Of a stretch of DNA of 12,120 nt, positions 1 to 5,685 are shown in pieces. Source of the stretch: Desulfurococcales archaeon (GTDB taxonomy: Archaea; Thermoproteota; Thermoprotei_A; Sulfolobales; Ignisphaeraceae); the NCBI GenBank assembly GCA_027037025.1, contig JALWBS010000035.1, positions 1 to 12,120 on the forward strand, in the 5' to 3' direction. How positions within the stretch are numbered: the stretch's first letter is position 1; each line of letters starts with the position of its first letter. Below the pieces are notes generated by a model. That model worked only from the letters and a program-made list of their open reading frames with translations, was not told where the DNA came from and did not search any database. A program made the translations under genes and the position numbers.

Positions 1-1105
1 GGAGCTCGCTGCCATGAAGTACATGTCCGAGCTTCTGAACGCTTCCTTCGTGGATCTGAGACCTATCAGTGGCACGATAGCCAACGCCACGGTGTTCAGA
101 GTTCTTGGAGCACCCGGAGACAAGGCAGTCATACCCCCTGTCCAAGCTGGCGCGCACGTTAGTCATACTAAGTACGGTACGCTCGGAGCGTTAGGAATCG
201 AACAGATTGAGATGCCGTTCGATTTAGAGAATATGAACATCGACGTCGATAAGGCGGTTAAGCTCATCGAAGAAACGAAACCAAGATTCGTTGTGCTAGG
301 AGCAAGCCTATACCTCTTCCCCCATCCAGTACGTGAGATCGCTGACGCCGCTCATAGCGTCAATGCGAAACTCGTTTACGATGCTGCTCACGTACTTGGG
401 CTGATAGTCGGTAAGCGCTGGAGGAACCCCCTTGAGCACGGAGCTGACGTGCTAACATCGTCGACGCACAAAACGTTTCCCGGACCTCAGGGAGGGTTGA
501 TAGCTACTAACGATGAGGCTCTGTACAAGAAGGTGTCTAAGACCGTATTCCCATGCTTTGTCAGCAACCATCATCTGCACAGACTGCCCGCCACGGCTAT
601 AACAGCGTTAGAGATGAAGTACTTCGGAGAGGCTTACGCTGATCAAGTAGTTAGGAATGCTAAAAGACTCGCAGAGGCACTGCATGCTGCAGGATTCAAG
701 GTTCTAGCCGAGCACCTAGGATTCACGCGATCGCATCAAGTGGTGCTAGACGTTAGGAACCTAGGTGGAGGAGCTAGGGCTGCAGAGCTCCTCGAACAAG
801 CAAACATAATCGTGAATAAGAACTTGTTGCCATACGATCCACCTACAGCGATAAAGGATCCCAGCGGCTTGAGGCTCGGAGTACAGGAGATGACTAGGTT
901 TGGGATGCGTGAAAGCGATATGGAGTACATCGCTGAGCTGTTTAAGAAGGTGTTGATAGATGGTAGAGACCCTAAGAAGGTTAAGGAAGAGGTTATAGAG
1001 TTCCGAAAGCAGTTCGTAGAGATCCATTACACATTCAAAGTAGAGCTTCAAGACATCATCCATAGAGGGTTCGACATACCCTTCATAGTGGATCTGAGGA
1101 TATAG
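1..1105 (+). CDS. glyA: Serine hydroxymethyltransferase, 5'-truncated by the window edge
   Basis: PLP enzyme that interconverts serine and glycine while passing a one-carbon unit to a pterin carrier in the cytoplasm. The reading frame is open from base 2, and about 367 residues are visible against roughly 430 in archaeal family members, so around 60 N-terminal residues lie upstream of the window. The ATG at 14 is an internal Met, not the start. The PLP-binding segment is clear: STHKTFPGPQGG, with the Schiff-base Lys encoded at 470-472. An Asp-Ala-Ala-His cofactor motif lies about 27 residues before the Lys. The segment SGTIAN near the left edge and the C-terminal GLRLGVQEMTRFGM segment match the SHMT fold. 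The gene ends TAG at 1103-1105, two bases before the next ATG, which suggests co-transcription with the CinA-like gene. Identification is firm; only the start is missing. Confidence 0.95.
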   Translation, partial: ELAAMKYMSELLNASFVDLRPISGTIANATVFRVLGAPGDKAVIPPVQAGAHVSHTKYGTLGALGIEQIEMPFDLENMNIDVDKAVKLIEETKPRFVVLGASLYLFPHPVREIADAAHSVNAKLVYDAAHVLGLIVGKRWRNPLEHGADVLTSSTHKTFPGPQGGLIATNDEALYKKVSKTVFPCFVSNHHLHRLPATAITALEMKYFGEAYADQVVRNAKRLAEALHAAGFKVLAEHLGFTRSHQVVLDVRNLGGGARAAELLEQANIIVNKNLLPYDPPTAIKDPSGLRLGVQEMTRFGMRESDMEYIAELFKKVLIDGRDPKKVKEEVIEFRKQFVEIHYTFKVELQDIIHRGFDIPFIVDLRI

Positions 1106-1107
1106 CC

Positions 1108-1929
1108 ATGCGCTGCTGCATAATCACCATAGGCAACGAGATAATTCAAGGGAGAATCGTAGATACAAACTCAGCGTTTCTCGCAAGAAAGCTGAGCATT
1201 CTGGGACACGAAATCCGCGCGAAAATCAGTGTGGGGGACTCCCACGAGCTCATAGCAAAGGCTCTGAGTACATGTTTAGATACCTTTGGCTGCGATCTAA
1301 TCATTACGACGGGGGGCCTCGGCCCTACACCTGACGATATAACGTTGGAGGCTATAGCGAGAGCTCTTGGGCTCGAGCTTACCTTAAACGAGGAGGCTCT
1401 CAAGGAGATTGAAAGGAAATACCGTGAGAAAGGTCTGGAGATGACTGAAGCTAGGAAGAAGATGGCTTTGATGCCCCGCGGAGCGAAACCAATACCTAAT
1501 CCCGTAGGCATAGCTCCCGGAGCTTTGATAGAGACCTACGTTGGTGGTAGAAAGATCCTCATAGTGGCCCTCCCAGGTGTACCCAGGGAAATGGAGTCGA
1601 TGTTCTCGAGCTTCGTTGAGAAGATGCTGAGGTTACCTAATAGATTCCTGATCGAGGCCTACATCGACTTGCTGAACGCTAGGGAATCAGACTTGGCACC
1701 GCTAATCAAAGAGCTGCAAAAGCGCTACCCCGAGTTCTACATAAAATCGCATCCCATGGGCCACGAGATCGAGAAACCATCTATACTACTCTACATATCT
1801 ACGTACGACTCCGATAAACAGCGAGGGGTCTCTAGATGCATCGATTTGCTAAAGGCTTTAGAAACGAAGCTGCGTGAGGCCCTACCTCACGTCGAAGTTA
1901 AGATAAGAACCCCCTGCACGTCACAGTGA
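1108..1929 (+). CDS. CinA N-terminal / MoCF-fold nucleotide-binding protein (COG1058-type)
   Basis: A 273-residue protein with the molybdopterin-binding (MoCF) fold seen in the N-terminal half of bacterial CinA. Visible signatures are GNE at residues 9-11, TTGGLGPTPDD at 67-77, NPVGIAPG at 131-138 and LPGVP at 155-159, all typical of this family. The C-terminal PncC-like NMN deamidase domain of bacterial CinA is absent, as in most archaeal members, so an automated name of NMN deamidase would not be justified. In bacterial homologues the equivalent domain hydrolyses pyrophosphate bonds such as ADP-ribose; a similar nucleotide-housekeeping role here is inference. The ATG lies two bases after the glyA stop, so translation probably follows glyA. 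It converges on the next gene with a 23-base gap. Confidence 0.88.
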   Translation: MRCCIITIGNEIIQGRIVDTNSAFLARKLSILGHEIRAKISVGDSHELIAKALSTCLDTFGCDLIITTGGLGPTPDDITLEAIARALGLELTLNEEALKEIERKYREKGLEMTEARKKMALMPRGAKPIPNPVGIAPGALIETYVGGRKILIVALPGVPREMESMFSSFVEKMLRLPNRFLIEAYIDLLNARESDLAPLIKELQKRYPEFYIKSHPMGHEIEKPSILLYISTYDSDKQRGVSRCIDLLKALETKLREALPHVEVKIRTPCTSQ

Positions 1930-1952
1930 TCGCATCCGGATTGCTAACAACC

Positions 1953-2279
1953 TTAGCCGGTTCCGCCAAATACTGCCCTATCATACATCTCTTCGAAGAT
2001 TCTTTTCTTAGTACGGAGGAGATTCAACGCCATTCCTGGTCTCGCATTGCGGTACTCATAGGCTTTCGCGGCTAGCACTCTAAGCTCTTCCATCGTCGCA
2101 TAATCAAGTGGCGCTCCTTTACAACCGCTCTTCTCCCACCTACGGTATAGATCCTCAACTATTCTCGAAACTTCATCGTCTCCGTAGAACGCAGCCTTAG
2201 CGTACGGATTGGGGTTGCCTTCGATCCACCTCTCAATCTCTTCAACGAGCTTTTCACGGGTTGAGGAATCCCGCGGCAT
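1953..2279 (-). CDS. Conserved-looking small helical protein, function unknown
   Basis: A 108-residue protein I do not recognise. It is charged and looks mostly helical, with no membrane segment, signal peptide, Cys pair or nucleotide-binding motif. A Pro/Asn-rich turn (GNPNPYAKAAFYGDDE) at about residues 20-35 and a GC-rich turn (SGCKGAPLDY) at about 51-60 separate the helices. The ATG at 2277-2279 is the only start available, because the frame is closed upstream by the TAA of the L13e gene, which happens to be in the same frame. The 33-base gap and shared strand suggest it is transcribed with L13e from the promoter near 2660. A role linked to translation would be guilt by association only. 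A clean ORF in a compact operon makes it likely to be real. Confidence 0.7.
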   Translation of the reverse strand: MPRDSSTREKLVEEIERWIEGNPNPYAKAAFYGDDEVSRIVEDLYRRWEKSGCKGAPLDYATMEELRVLAAKAYEYRNARPGMALNLLRTKKRIFEEMYDRAVFGGTG

Positions 2280-2312
2280 CGTCTCAGCTCGTACTCTACT
2301 CGCTACGAACGC

Positions 2313-2627
2313 TTAAGAAGCTGAGCTAGTGGCAAGGGCGATTAGCTTGGCGGGCTTAGTTTTACGAGCTTCTATCAAAGGCTTGACCTTCTCAACAAAT
2401 TCTTGAAGCGCTTTCACGTTCCATTCATGGCAGCTCCTTCTCCTGGTATCGATGGGCACCCCAAGTTCCTCGGCGATCTTCGTAGTGAGACCAGCTTTCT
2501 TGATCTCTAGCTCACTGAAACCTCTCCCAACGCGTACACCCTGGTCTACGCCGGCATGCTTTAACAGCCTAGGCCTCTTAACGATCGGCGCTGGGACCTT
2601 GACGTATACACAACATTCGCTACTCAT
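2313..2627 (-). CDS. rpl13e: 50S ribosomal protein L13e
   Basis: Ribosomal protein eL13, a large-subunit protein shared by eukaryotes and a subset of archaea (notably Crenarchaeota). The core matches the family: a basic IVKRPRLLKHAGVDQG stretch near residue 15, then VGRGFS, then a short helix-turn-helix-like segment (ELEIKKAGLTTKIAEELGVP), then DTRRRS and a C-terminal helix. At about 104 residues it is a short archaeal-type version without the long eukaryotic tails. I chose ATG 2625-2627; a GTG directly before it (2628-2630) is possible, but the GGGG run at 2633-2636 sits at a usable Shine-Dalgarno distance only for the ATG. The TATA box at 2659-2666 gives a short leader. The unknown 108-residue gene follows on the same strand. 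Two adjacent Cys near the N-terminus are unusual. Confidence 0.92.
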   Translation of the reverse strand: MSSECCVYVKVPAPIVKRPRLLKHAGVDQGVRVGRGFSELEIKKAGLTTKIAEELGVPIDTRRRSCHEWNVKALQEFVEKVKPLIEARKTKPAKLIALATSSAS

Positions 2628-2658
2628 CACTACCCCTAGCGCTGTGTAGAACGATCTC

Positions 2659-2666
2659 CTTATAAG
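2659..2666. promoter_or_regulatory. Palindromic TATA box shared by L13e (-) and hjc (+)
   Basis: The octamer CTTATAAG is a perfect palindrome, so it reads as the same TATA box on both strands. It lies about 32 bases from each flanking start codon (2627/2630 on the minus strand, 2697 on the plus strand), almost exactly midway. With the usual 25-27 base TATA-to-start distance, transcripts in both directions would have leaders of only about 5-10 bases. It is the only TATA-like element in the 66-70 base gap, so both genes probably depend on it. Direction would then be set by flanking BRE and initiator sequences. Confidence 0.65.
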
Positions 2667-2696
2667 ATTAGATGGTGTGTAAGCTCCTAGGAAGCC

Positions 2697-3155
2697 TTGC
2701 CAAGCGATAAGCGTAGGAAGGGGTTTTCCGCGGAGAGAGAGTTAGTGAGGAAGCTTTGGCGTTATGGCTTTGCCGCCATTAGGGGGCCTGCCAGTGGAGC
2801 CAAAGTTAAAAGAAGCGTTTACCCCGATGTTGTTGCCATCTACCGAGGTAAAGTGCTGGTGTTCGAGGTCAAGTCCAGGGGCAAGCTTCAGACGATATAC
2901 ATGGCTCGGAACCAGCTTGATAAGCTCATGGAGTTTGCACGGAGGGCGGGAGGCGAAGCTTACGTAGCTGTAAAGGTGTCGGAACTCCGGGATTGGAAGG
3001 TAGTTAGCGTGTCGAGCATCGAGATCGCAGGTGAGAAGGTCAAGATACCGAAGGATGTTATAGAGAGAGCTCCTTCGCTGCACGACTTCGTAGCATCCGT
3101 GCTACATAGAGGCTTAGACGAGTTTGTGAATCGAAGCGAGGAGTCCCAGCCTTAG
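2697..3155 (+). CDS. hjc: Holliday junction resolvase Hjc
   Basis: Archaeal four-way-junction endonuclease of the PD-(D/E)XK superfamily, which resolves recombination and stalled-fork intermediates as a homodimer. The catalytic pattern is complete: Glu13 in FSAERELVRKL, a RGPASG loop at 29-34 with Ser33, Asp44 in YPDVV, and Glu57-x-Lys59 in FEVKS. The start is TTG at 2697-2699. The frame is closed by TAG at 2688-2690, and family members begin just before the KGxxAERE motif, so no longer start is possible. At 152 residues it is slightly longer than usual, the excess being a C-terminal charged extension of about 30 residues. Its stop overlaps, tail to tail, the stop of the PINA-type ATPase, a known Hjc partner in Sulfolobus. 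The promoter is the palindromic TATA box about 30 bases upstream. Confidence 0.94.
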   Translation: MPSDKRRKGFSAERELVRKLWRYGFAAIRGPASGAKVKRSVYPDVVAIYRGKVLVFEVKSRGKLQTIYMARNQLDKLMEFARRAGGEAYVAVKVSELRDWKVVSVSSIEIAGEKVKIPKDVIERAPSLHDFVASVLHRGLDEFVNRSEESQP

Positions 3156-4699
3156 CATATCTTGACCTCGACCTCGTAGCCCAGTTTCGACAATCGCTTC
3201 TCGAGCTTCCTAGCTTTCCTAGCTATCGCGGAGCTATACAGCGTTCTAGGAACCTTTATCACAACGGTGTTTCCTTCTACCTCAACATCCGCATAGGGAA
3301 CGCTTTTCCGAACGATCTCCACGATCTTATCCTTTATCGCTTCGCGACTGAGCTTCTTAACGGGTACGACTACGGTCTGTTCGCCGAAGGTGTATATCTC
3401 GTACTCTAACTCACCCGTTAGGAAGTCCCGAACCTCTACAACGGGTCGTGCAAGCTCGGCTTCTCTTAGTCCCGTAGGAAGCTTCACCGTCATTCTAACG
3501 TCGTAGACCTTGCTAACCGTACCCTTCTCGATGAAAATCACCGTATCGATTACGCTCGGTATCATCCCGAGGTCTACGCGCCCTATGAACCTCTGAATAG
3601 CATCTATAGGAGAGGTCGCGTGCACAACTCCTATCATCCCTATCCCCGCAAGCCTGAGATCTACATACAGCTTGAAGTCCTCATCGTTCCTCATCTCGTC
3701 AAAGACCGTGTAGTCCGGGCGACTAAGTAGGAGGAGATCGTGTAGTTCTGAGGGATCGGCATAAGCTTTCGAATACTGCGATACCGTTGGAGGTAAGCGC
3801 ATATCTCTCGGAGCCTCTATCGTCTTGACTATCCTACCCTTTCTACTGTAGTACTCTGCAAGAGCTTGAGCAAAGGTCGTTTTACCCATTCCCGGCGCTC
3901 CCGCAATCAGTATGCCTTCAGCACGCTCCTCCAGTCTCCGAATCAGCTTCTCAGGAAGGTTATAGTCCTCGAGCCTCAACTTAACGACGGGTCTCGTGAT
4001 CGTAACTTCGTAGCTGTCGCACACCGGTGGCTTAACTATCACTATCCTATAGTCCTGGAGCTGCACTATCAACGACCCACTCCTCTCAACTTCAATCCTT
4101 CCACTACCGGCTCTAGCCCTCCTAACAATCTCCTCTATGAGCCTCTCCACATACTCTCTAGGTATGGGTTCCGAAGTCACATCAGTTAGAACCCATTCTC
4201 CAGGCCGACCCTTCTTGGCTCGGACGGGAACCCCTTCCTTTATGTGAACACTTAGTGTATCTCGATCGAAGAACTTCTCGAACCACAGCTCCTGGCTTAT
4301 CATAGGCTCTACGTACATCGCATCTACTCCCAAAGCTTTGCAAGCAAGGTACTGCAACCTGTCGTGAGTCACTAGCTTAGCACCAGCGCGCGCTGCATAC
4401 TCCCTAATAGCGGTGTTAAGATCCTCTAACGTCAGGGGTTGAAGCCCTCTAGTAATCTCGACCACATCGATTAGTGCTAGTCCACGGTCCCCAAGCTCTC
4501 TAACGCGCGAGAGCTCCTCTAACCCTAGAAACCCGAGGGCTCGACCCTGCCTAGCCTCCCTTTCGAAGAACCTTATCATCTCTAGCGGAATAAGTATACG
4601 ACCCCTTATCCTACCCTGCTCGATTAAAGAGGATAGACTCCTCTCTACGATCACCGTAGCGTCCGGTATGTAGACGTCCTCGAAAGCCATCTTACCCAT
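3152..4699 (-). CDS. pina: PIN-domain / VirB11-like ATPase / KH-domain protein (PINA type)
   Basis: A 515-residue three-part protein. Residues 1-140 form a PIN domain with candidate acidic residues Asp13, Glu40, Asp93 and Asp113. Residues about 200-400 form a secretion-ATPase (VirB11/PilT-like) domain with Walker A GAPGMGKTT (267-275, Lys273), Walker B-like VFDE (Asp324, Glu325) and a GVVHAT His box (His350). Residues about 430-512 form a KH-like RNA/DNA-binding domain. This is the architecture of Sulfolobus islandicus PINA, a hexameric ATPase reported to drive Holliday junction branch migration and to bind Hjc. The adjacent hjc gene supports the same role here. The PIN acids seem intact, so nuclease activity cannot be excluded. 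ATG 4697-4699 is preceded by an AGGGTG element; a second ATG follows at codon 4. A TATA box is at 4740-4747. Confidence 0.92.
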   Translation of the reverse strand: MGKMAFEDVYIPDATVIVERSLSSLIEQGRIRGRILIPLEMIRFFEREARQGRALGFLGLEELSRVRELGDRGLALIDVVEITRGLQPLTLEDLNTAIREYAARAGAKLVTHDRLQYLACKALGVDAMYVEPMISQELWFEKFFDRDTLSVHIKEGVPVRAKKGRPGEWVLTDVTSEPIPREYVERLIEEIVRRARAGSGRIEVERSGSLIVQLQDYRIVIVKPPVCDSYEVTITRPVVKLRLEDYNLPEKLIRRLEERAEGILIAGAPGMGKTTFAQALAEYYSRKGRIVKTIEAPRDMRLPPTVSQYSKAYADPSELHDLLLLSRPDYTVFDEMRNDEDFKLYVDLRLAGIGMIGVVHATSPIDAIQRFIGRVDLGMIPSVIDTVIFIEKGTVSKVYDVRMTVKLPTGLREAELARPVVEVRDFLTGELEYEIYTFGEQTVVVPVKKLSREAIKDKIVEIVRKSVPYADVEVEGNTVVIKVPRTLYSSAIARKARKLEKRLSKLGYEVEVKIC

Positions 4700-4739
4700 A
4701 GCTCTAGCACACCCTAGAAGACGTGTACGGGTAACCTAG

Positions 4740-4747
4740 TTTATAGA
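4740..4747 (-). promoter_or_regulatory. TATA box for the PINA-type gene
   Basis: Read on the minus strand this is TCTATAAA followed by CTAGG. It lies 41-48 bases upstream of the ATG at 4699, in the 78-base gap behind the decarboxylase gene. The predicted transcript start near 4715 gives a short leader containing the AGGGTG ribosome-binding element. The PINA-type gene can therefore be transcribed apart from the decarboxylase gene. Confidence 0.55.
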
Positions 4748-4777
4748 ATACGTGGAACATTGCTACAGAACAAAATC

Positions 4778-5167
4778 TTACTCTTCGTAAGTCCTTAAGA
4801 TAATCCTCTTCTCCACCTTAGACGCGCGTAGCTCCTTCACTATGTAATCGAAAGCTGCATCCGGATCCGTGCCTGAACCACAGGTGTAGACATCCACCGT
4901 AGCGAACCTGTACTCGGGCCAGGTATGTATCGATATGTGGCTCTCAAGCACGATTCCAATCACGCTAACACCCAAACCTATCTTCCAAGCCTTAACGTCT
5001 AGCAGCGTCATTCTACCAACTTTAGCAGCCTCGATAACAACCCTATTGAGTTTGCCTAGATCCATCAGAATCTCTTGGTCACACTCGTAGAGATTGCCCA
5101 CTACATGCTTTCCGTAAACCAACGTCCTTCCCGTAGAGGTCTTCACAGATGCTGTTACGACCCCCAT
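4778..5167 (-). CDS. speD: Pyruvoyl-dependent decarboxylase, AdoMetDC family (AdoMet or arginine decarboxylase)
   Basis: A 129-residue proenzyme that cleaves itself to create a pyruvoyl cofactor, used in polyamine synthesis. The processing site is LESHISIHTWPE: cleavage is expected between Glu75 and Ser76, Ser76 becoming the pyruvoyl group. His81 and Cys96 (VYTCG) are the conserved catalytic residues. Length and motif order fit the class 1B prokaryotic AdoMetDC family. In Crenarchaeota this family has two branches: true S-adenosylmethionine decarboxylase, and an arginine decarboxylase characterised in Sulfolobus solfataricus whose specificity was traced to the N-terminal (beta) portion. Sequence inspection cannot settle which this is, so the symbol is provisional. 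ATG 5165-5167 lacks a Shine-Dalgarno and has a strong TATA box 35-41 bases upstream, fitting a very short leader. Confidence 0.88.
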   Translation of the reverse strand: MGVVTASVKTSTGRTLVYGKHVVGNLYECDQEILMDLGKLNRVVIEAAKVGRMTLLDVKAWKIGLGVSVIGIVLESHISIHTWPEYRFATVDVYTCGSGTDPDAAFDYIVKELRASKVEKRIILRTYEE

Positions 5168-5201
5168 TTCTGACGCCGAGGGGGGTCTTGGGGGGCACTA
5201 C

Positions 5202-5208
5202 TTATATA
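5202..5208 (-). promoter_or_regulatory. TATA box for the pyruvoyl decarboxylase gene
   Basis: On the minus strand the sequence GTATATAAGTAG is a near-consensus archaeal TATA box. The expected transcript start is near 5180, about a dozen bases before the ATG. The DNA between the TATA box and that start contains two C6 runs (G6 on the plus strand, 5180-5185 and 5190-5195). Confidence 0.65.
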
Positions 5209-5246
5209 CATTACTCACGTGAAGCAATTGAGGAGTATTAAATACC

Positions 5247-5255
5247 CTATATAAA
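5247..5255 (+). promoter_or_regulatory. Upstream TATA box in the 5.17-5.38 kb intergenic region
   Basis: CTATATAAA is a strong TATA match on the plus strand. It could start a transcript near 5277, giving the downstream winged-helix gene a leader of about 105 bases or making a small RNA. The core TATATA also reads on the minus strand. It lies 128 bases upstream of the ATG at 5383, and a second TATA-like element lies between. Confidence 0.4.
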
Positions 5256-5292
5256 CCGGGTAAAGGGAGTCCTTAACTGCTACGACCCCCCC

Positions 5293-5301
5293 TTTAAATA
5301 T
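5293..5301 (+). promoter_or_regulatory. Proximal TATA box for the winged-helix/TatD operon
   Basis: TTTAAATAT lies directly after a C7 run (5286-5292). The predicted transcript start is near 5320, leaving a leader of about 60 bases. That is long for a crenarchaeal mRNA, and it contains the inverted-repeat structure at 5340-5385. Confidence 0.5.
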
Positions 5302-5339
5302 ATGTACCAACACTTACTTAAGCTGCTTAACGAAGCTAG

Positions 5340-5385
5340 GTAGTCACTGGTCGCTGGAGCACACAGCATACGGTGACTGCGTATG
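5340..5385 (+). promoter_or_regulatory. Inverted repeats / possible pseudoknot over the ribosome-binding site and start codon
   Basis: CATACG (5367-5372) and CGTATG (5380-5385) form a perfect 6-bp hairpin with a 7-base loop GTGACTG. The 3' arm contains the ATG of the winged-helix gene (5383-5385). The GGTGA at 5372-5376 is the only Shine-Dalgarno candidate and lies in and next to the loop. An upstream segment AGTCAC (5342-5347) is the exact complement of GTGACT (5373-5378), and the pairing extends to 8 bp with one G-U. The two helices could form an H-type pseudoknot that hides the start site. At the DNA level the same repeats could be an operator for the encoded DNA-binding protein. Confidence 0.4.
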
Positions 5386-5685
5386 TTCATAAGCTCTAAG
5401 AACGTGCTCAAGAAAATACTCGAGCTAGCAGACGATGAACTGCGCGATAAGATAAGGACCTTAAGCGATGAGGAGCGGAGAGTGTTTGAGTATTTTCTAT
5501 CGAATATATCTGTTGGAACCATCATAGCGCTCAGAGAGCTTACAACGCTTTACAGAGTTCGTAATGCGAGAGACGTATTGAGATCCTTAGTGGAGAAGGG
5601 GTTGCTGGAGAGAGGTAGTGGTTGCTATAGTTTATCGCCTAGGATTCGCGATTTGTTATTCAAAGTGTATAGGGAGTTGATATGA
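5383..5685 (+). CDS. Small winged-helix DNA-binding protein
   Basis: A 100-residue protein with a helical N-terminal part (residues 1-30, rich in Asp, Glu, Lys) followed by a winged helix-turn-helix. Residues 28-46 form helix 1, and the segment after SVGTIIALREL gives the turn and recognition helix (VRNARDVLRSLVEKGLLE). A short wing (SGCYSLSP) and a final helix follow. The sequence resembles archaeal transcription-factor-like wHTH proteins, but I cannot place it in a named subfamily. The frame is closed upstream at 5374-5376 (TGA), so the ATG at 5383 is the natural start. Its stop overlaps the next ATG (ATGA), so it is translationally coupled to the TatD-like hydrolase. The inverted repeats over its own start make self-regulation plausible. 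Confidence 0.75.
   Translation: MFISSKNVLKKILELADDELRDKIRTLSDEERRVFEYFLSNISVGTIIALRELTTLYRVRNARDVLRSLVEKGLLERGSGCYSLSPRIRDLLFKVYRELI

Noticed and set aside
761..1063. Minus-strand open frame of about 100 codons inside glyA
   Set aside because: It lies wholly within a confidently identified enzyme gene, has no recognisable motifs, and is explained as an antisense shadow of glyA codons.
2742..3083. Minus-strand open frame of about 113 codons opposite hjc
   Set aside because: The plus strand carries the full set of Hjc catalytic residues in order; the antisense frame shows no domain features.
3866..4189. Plus-strand open frame opposite the PINA-type ATPase
   Set aside because: It is antisense to the Walker A region of a clear ATPase and its product looks compositionally random.
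5168..5382. Possible tRNA or other structured RNA gene in the largest gap
   Set aside because: No cloverleaf, TPsiC-like consensus or CCA end was found on either strand; promoters, tracts and the leader structure explain the sequence better.
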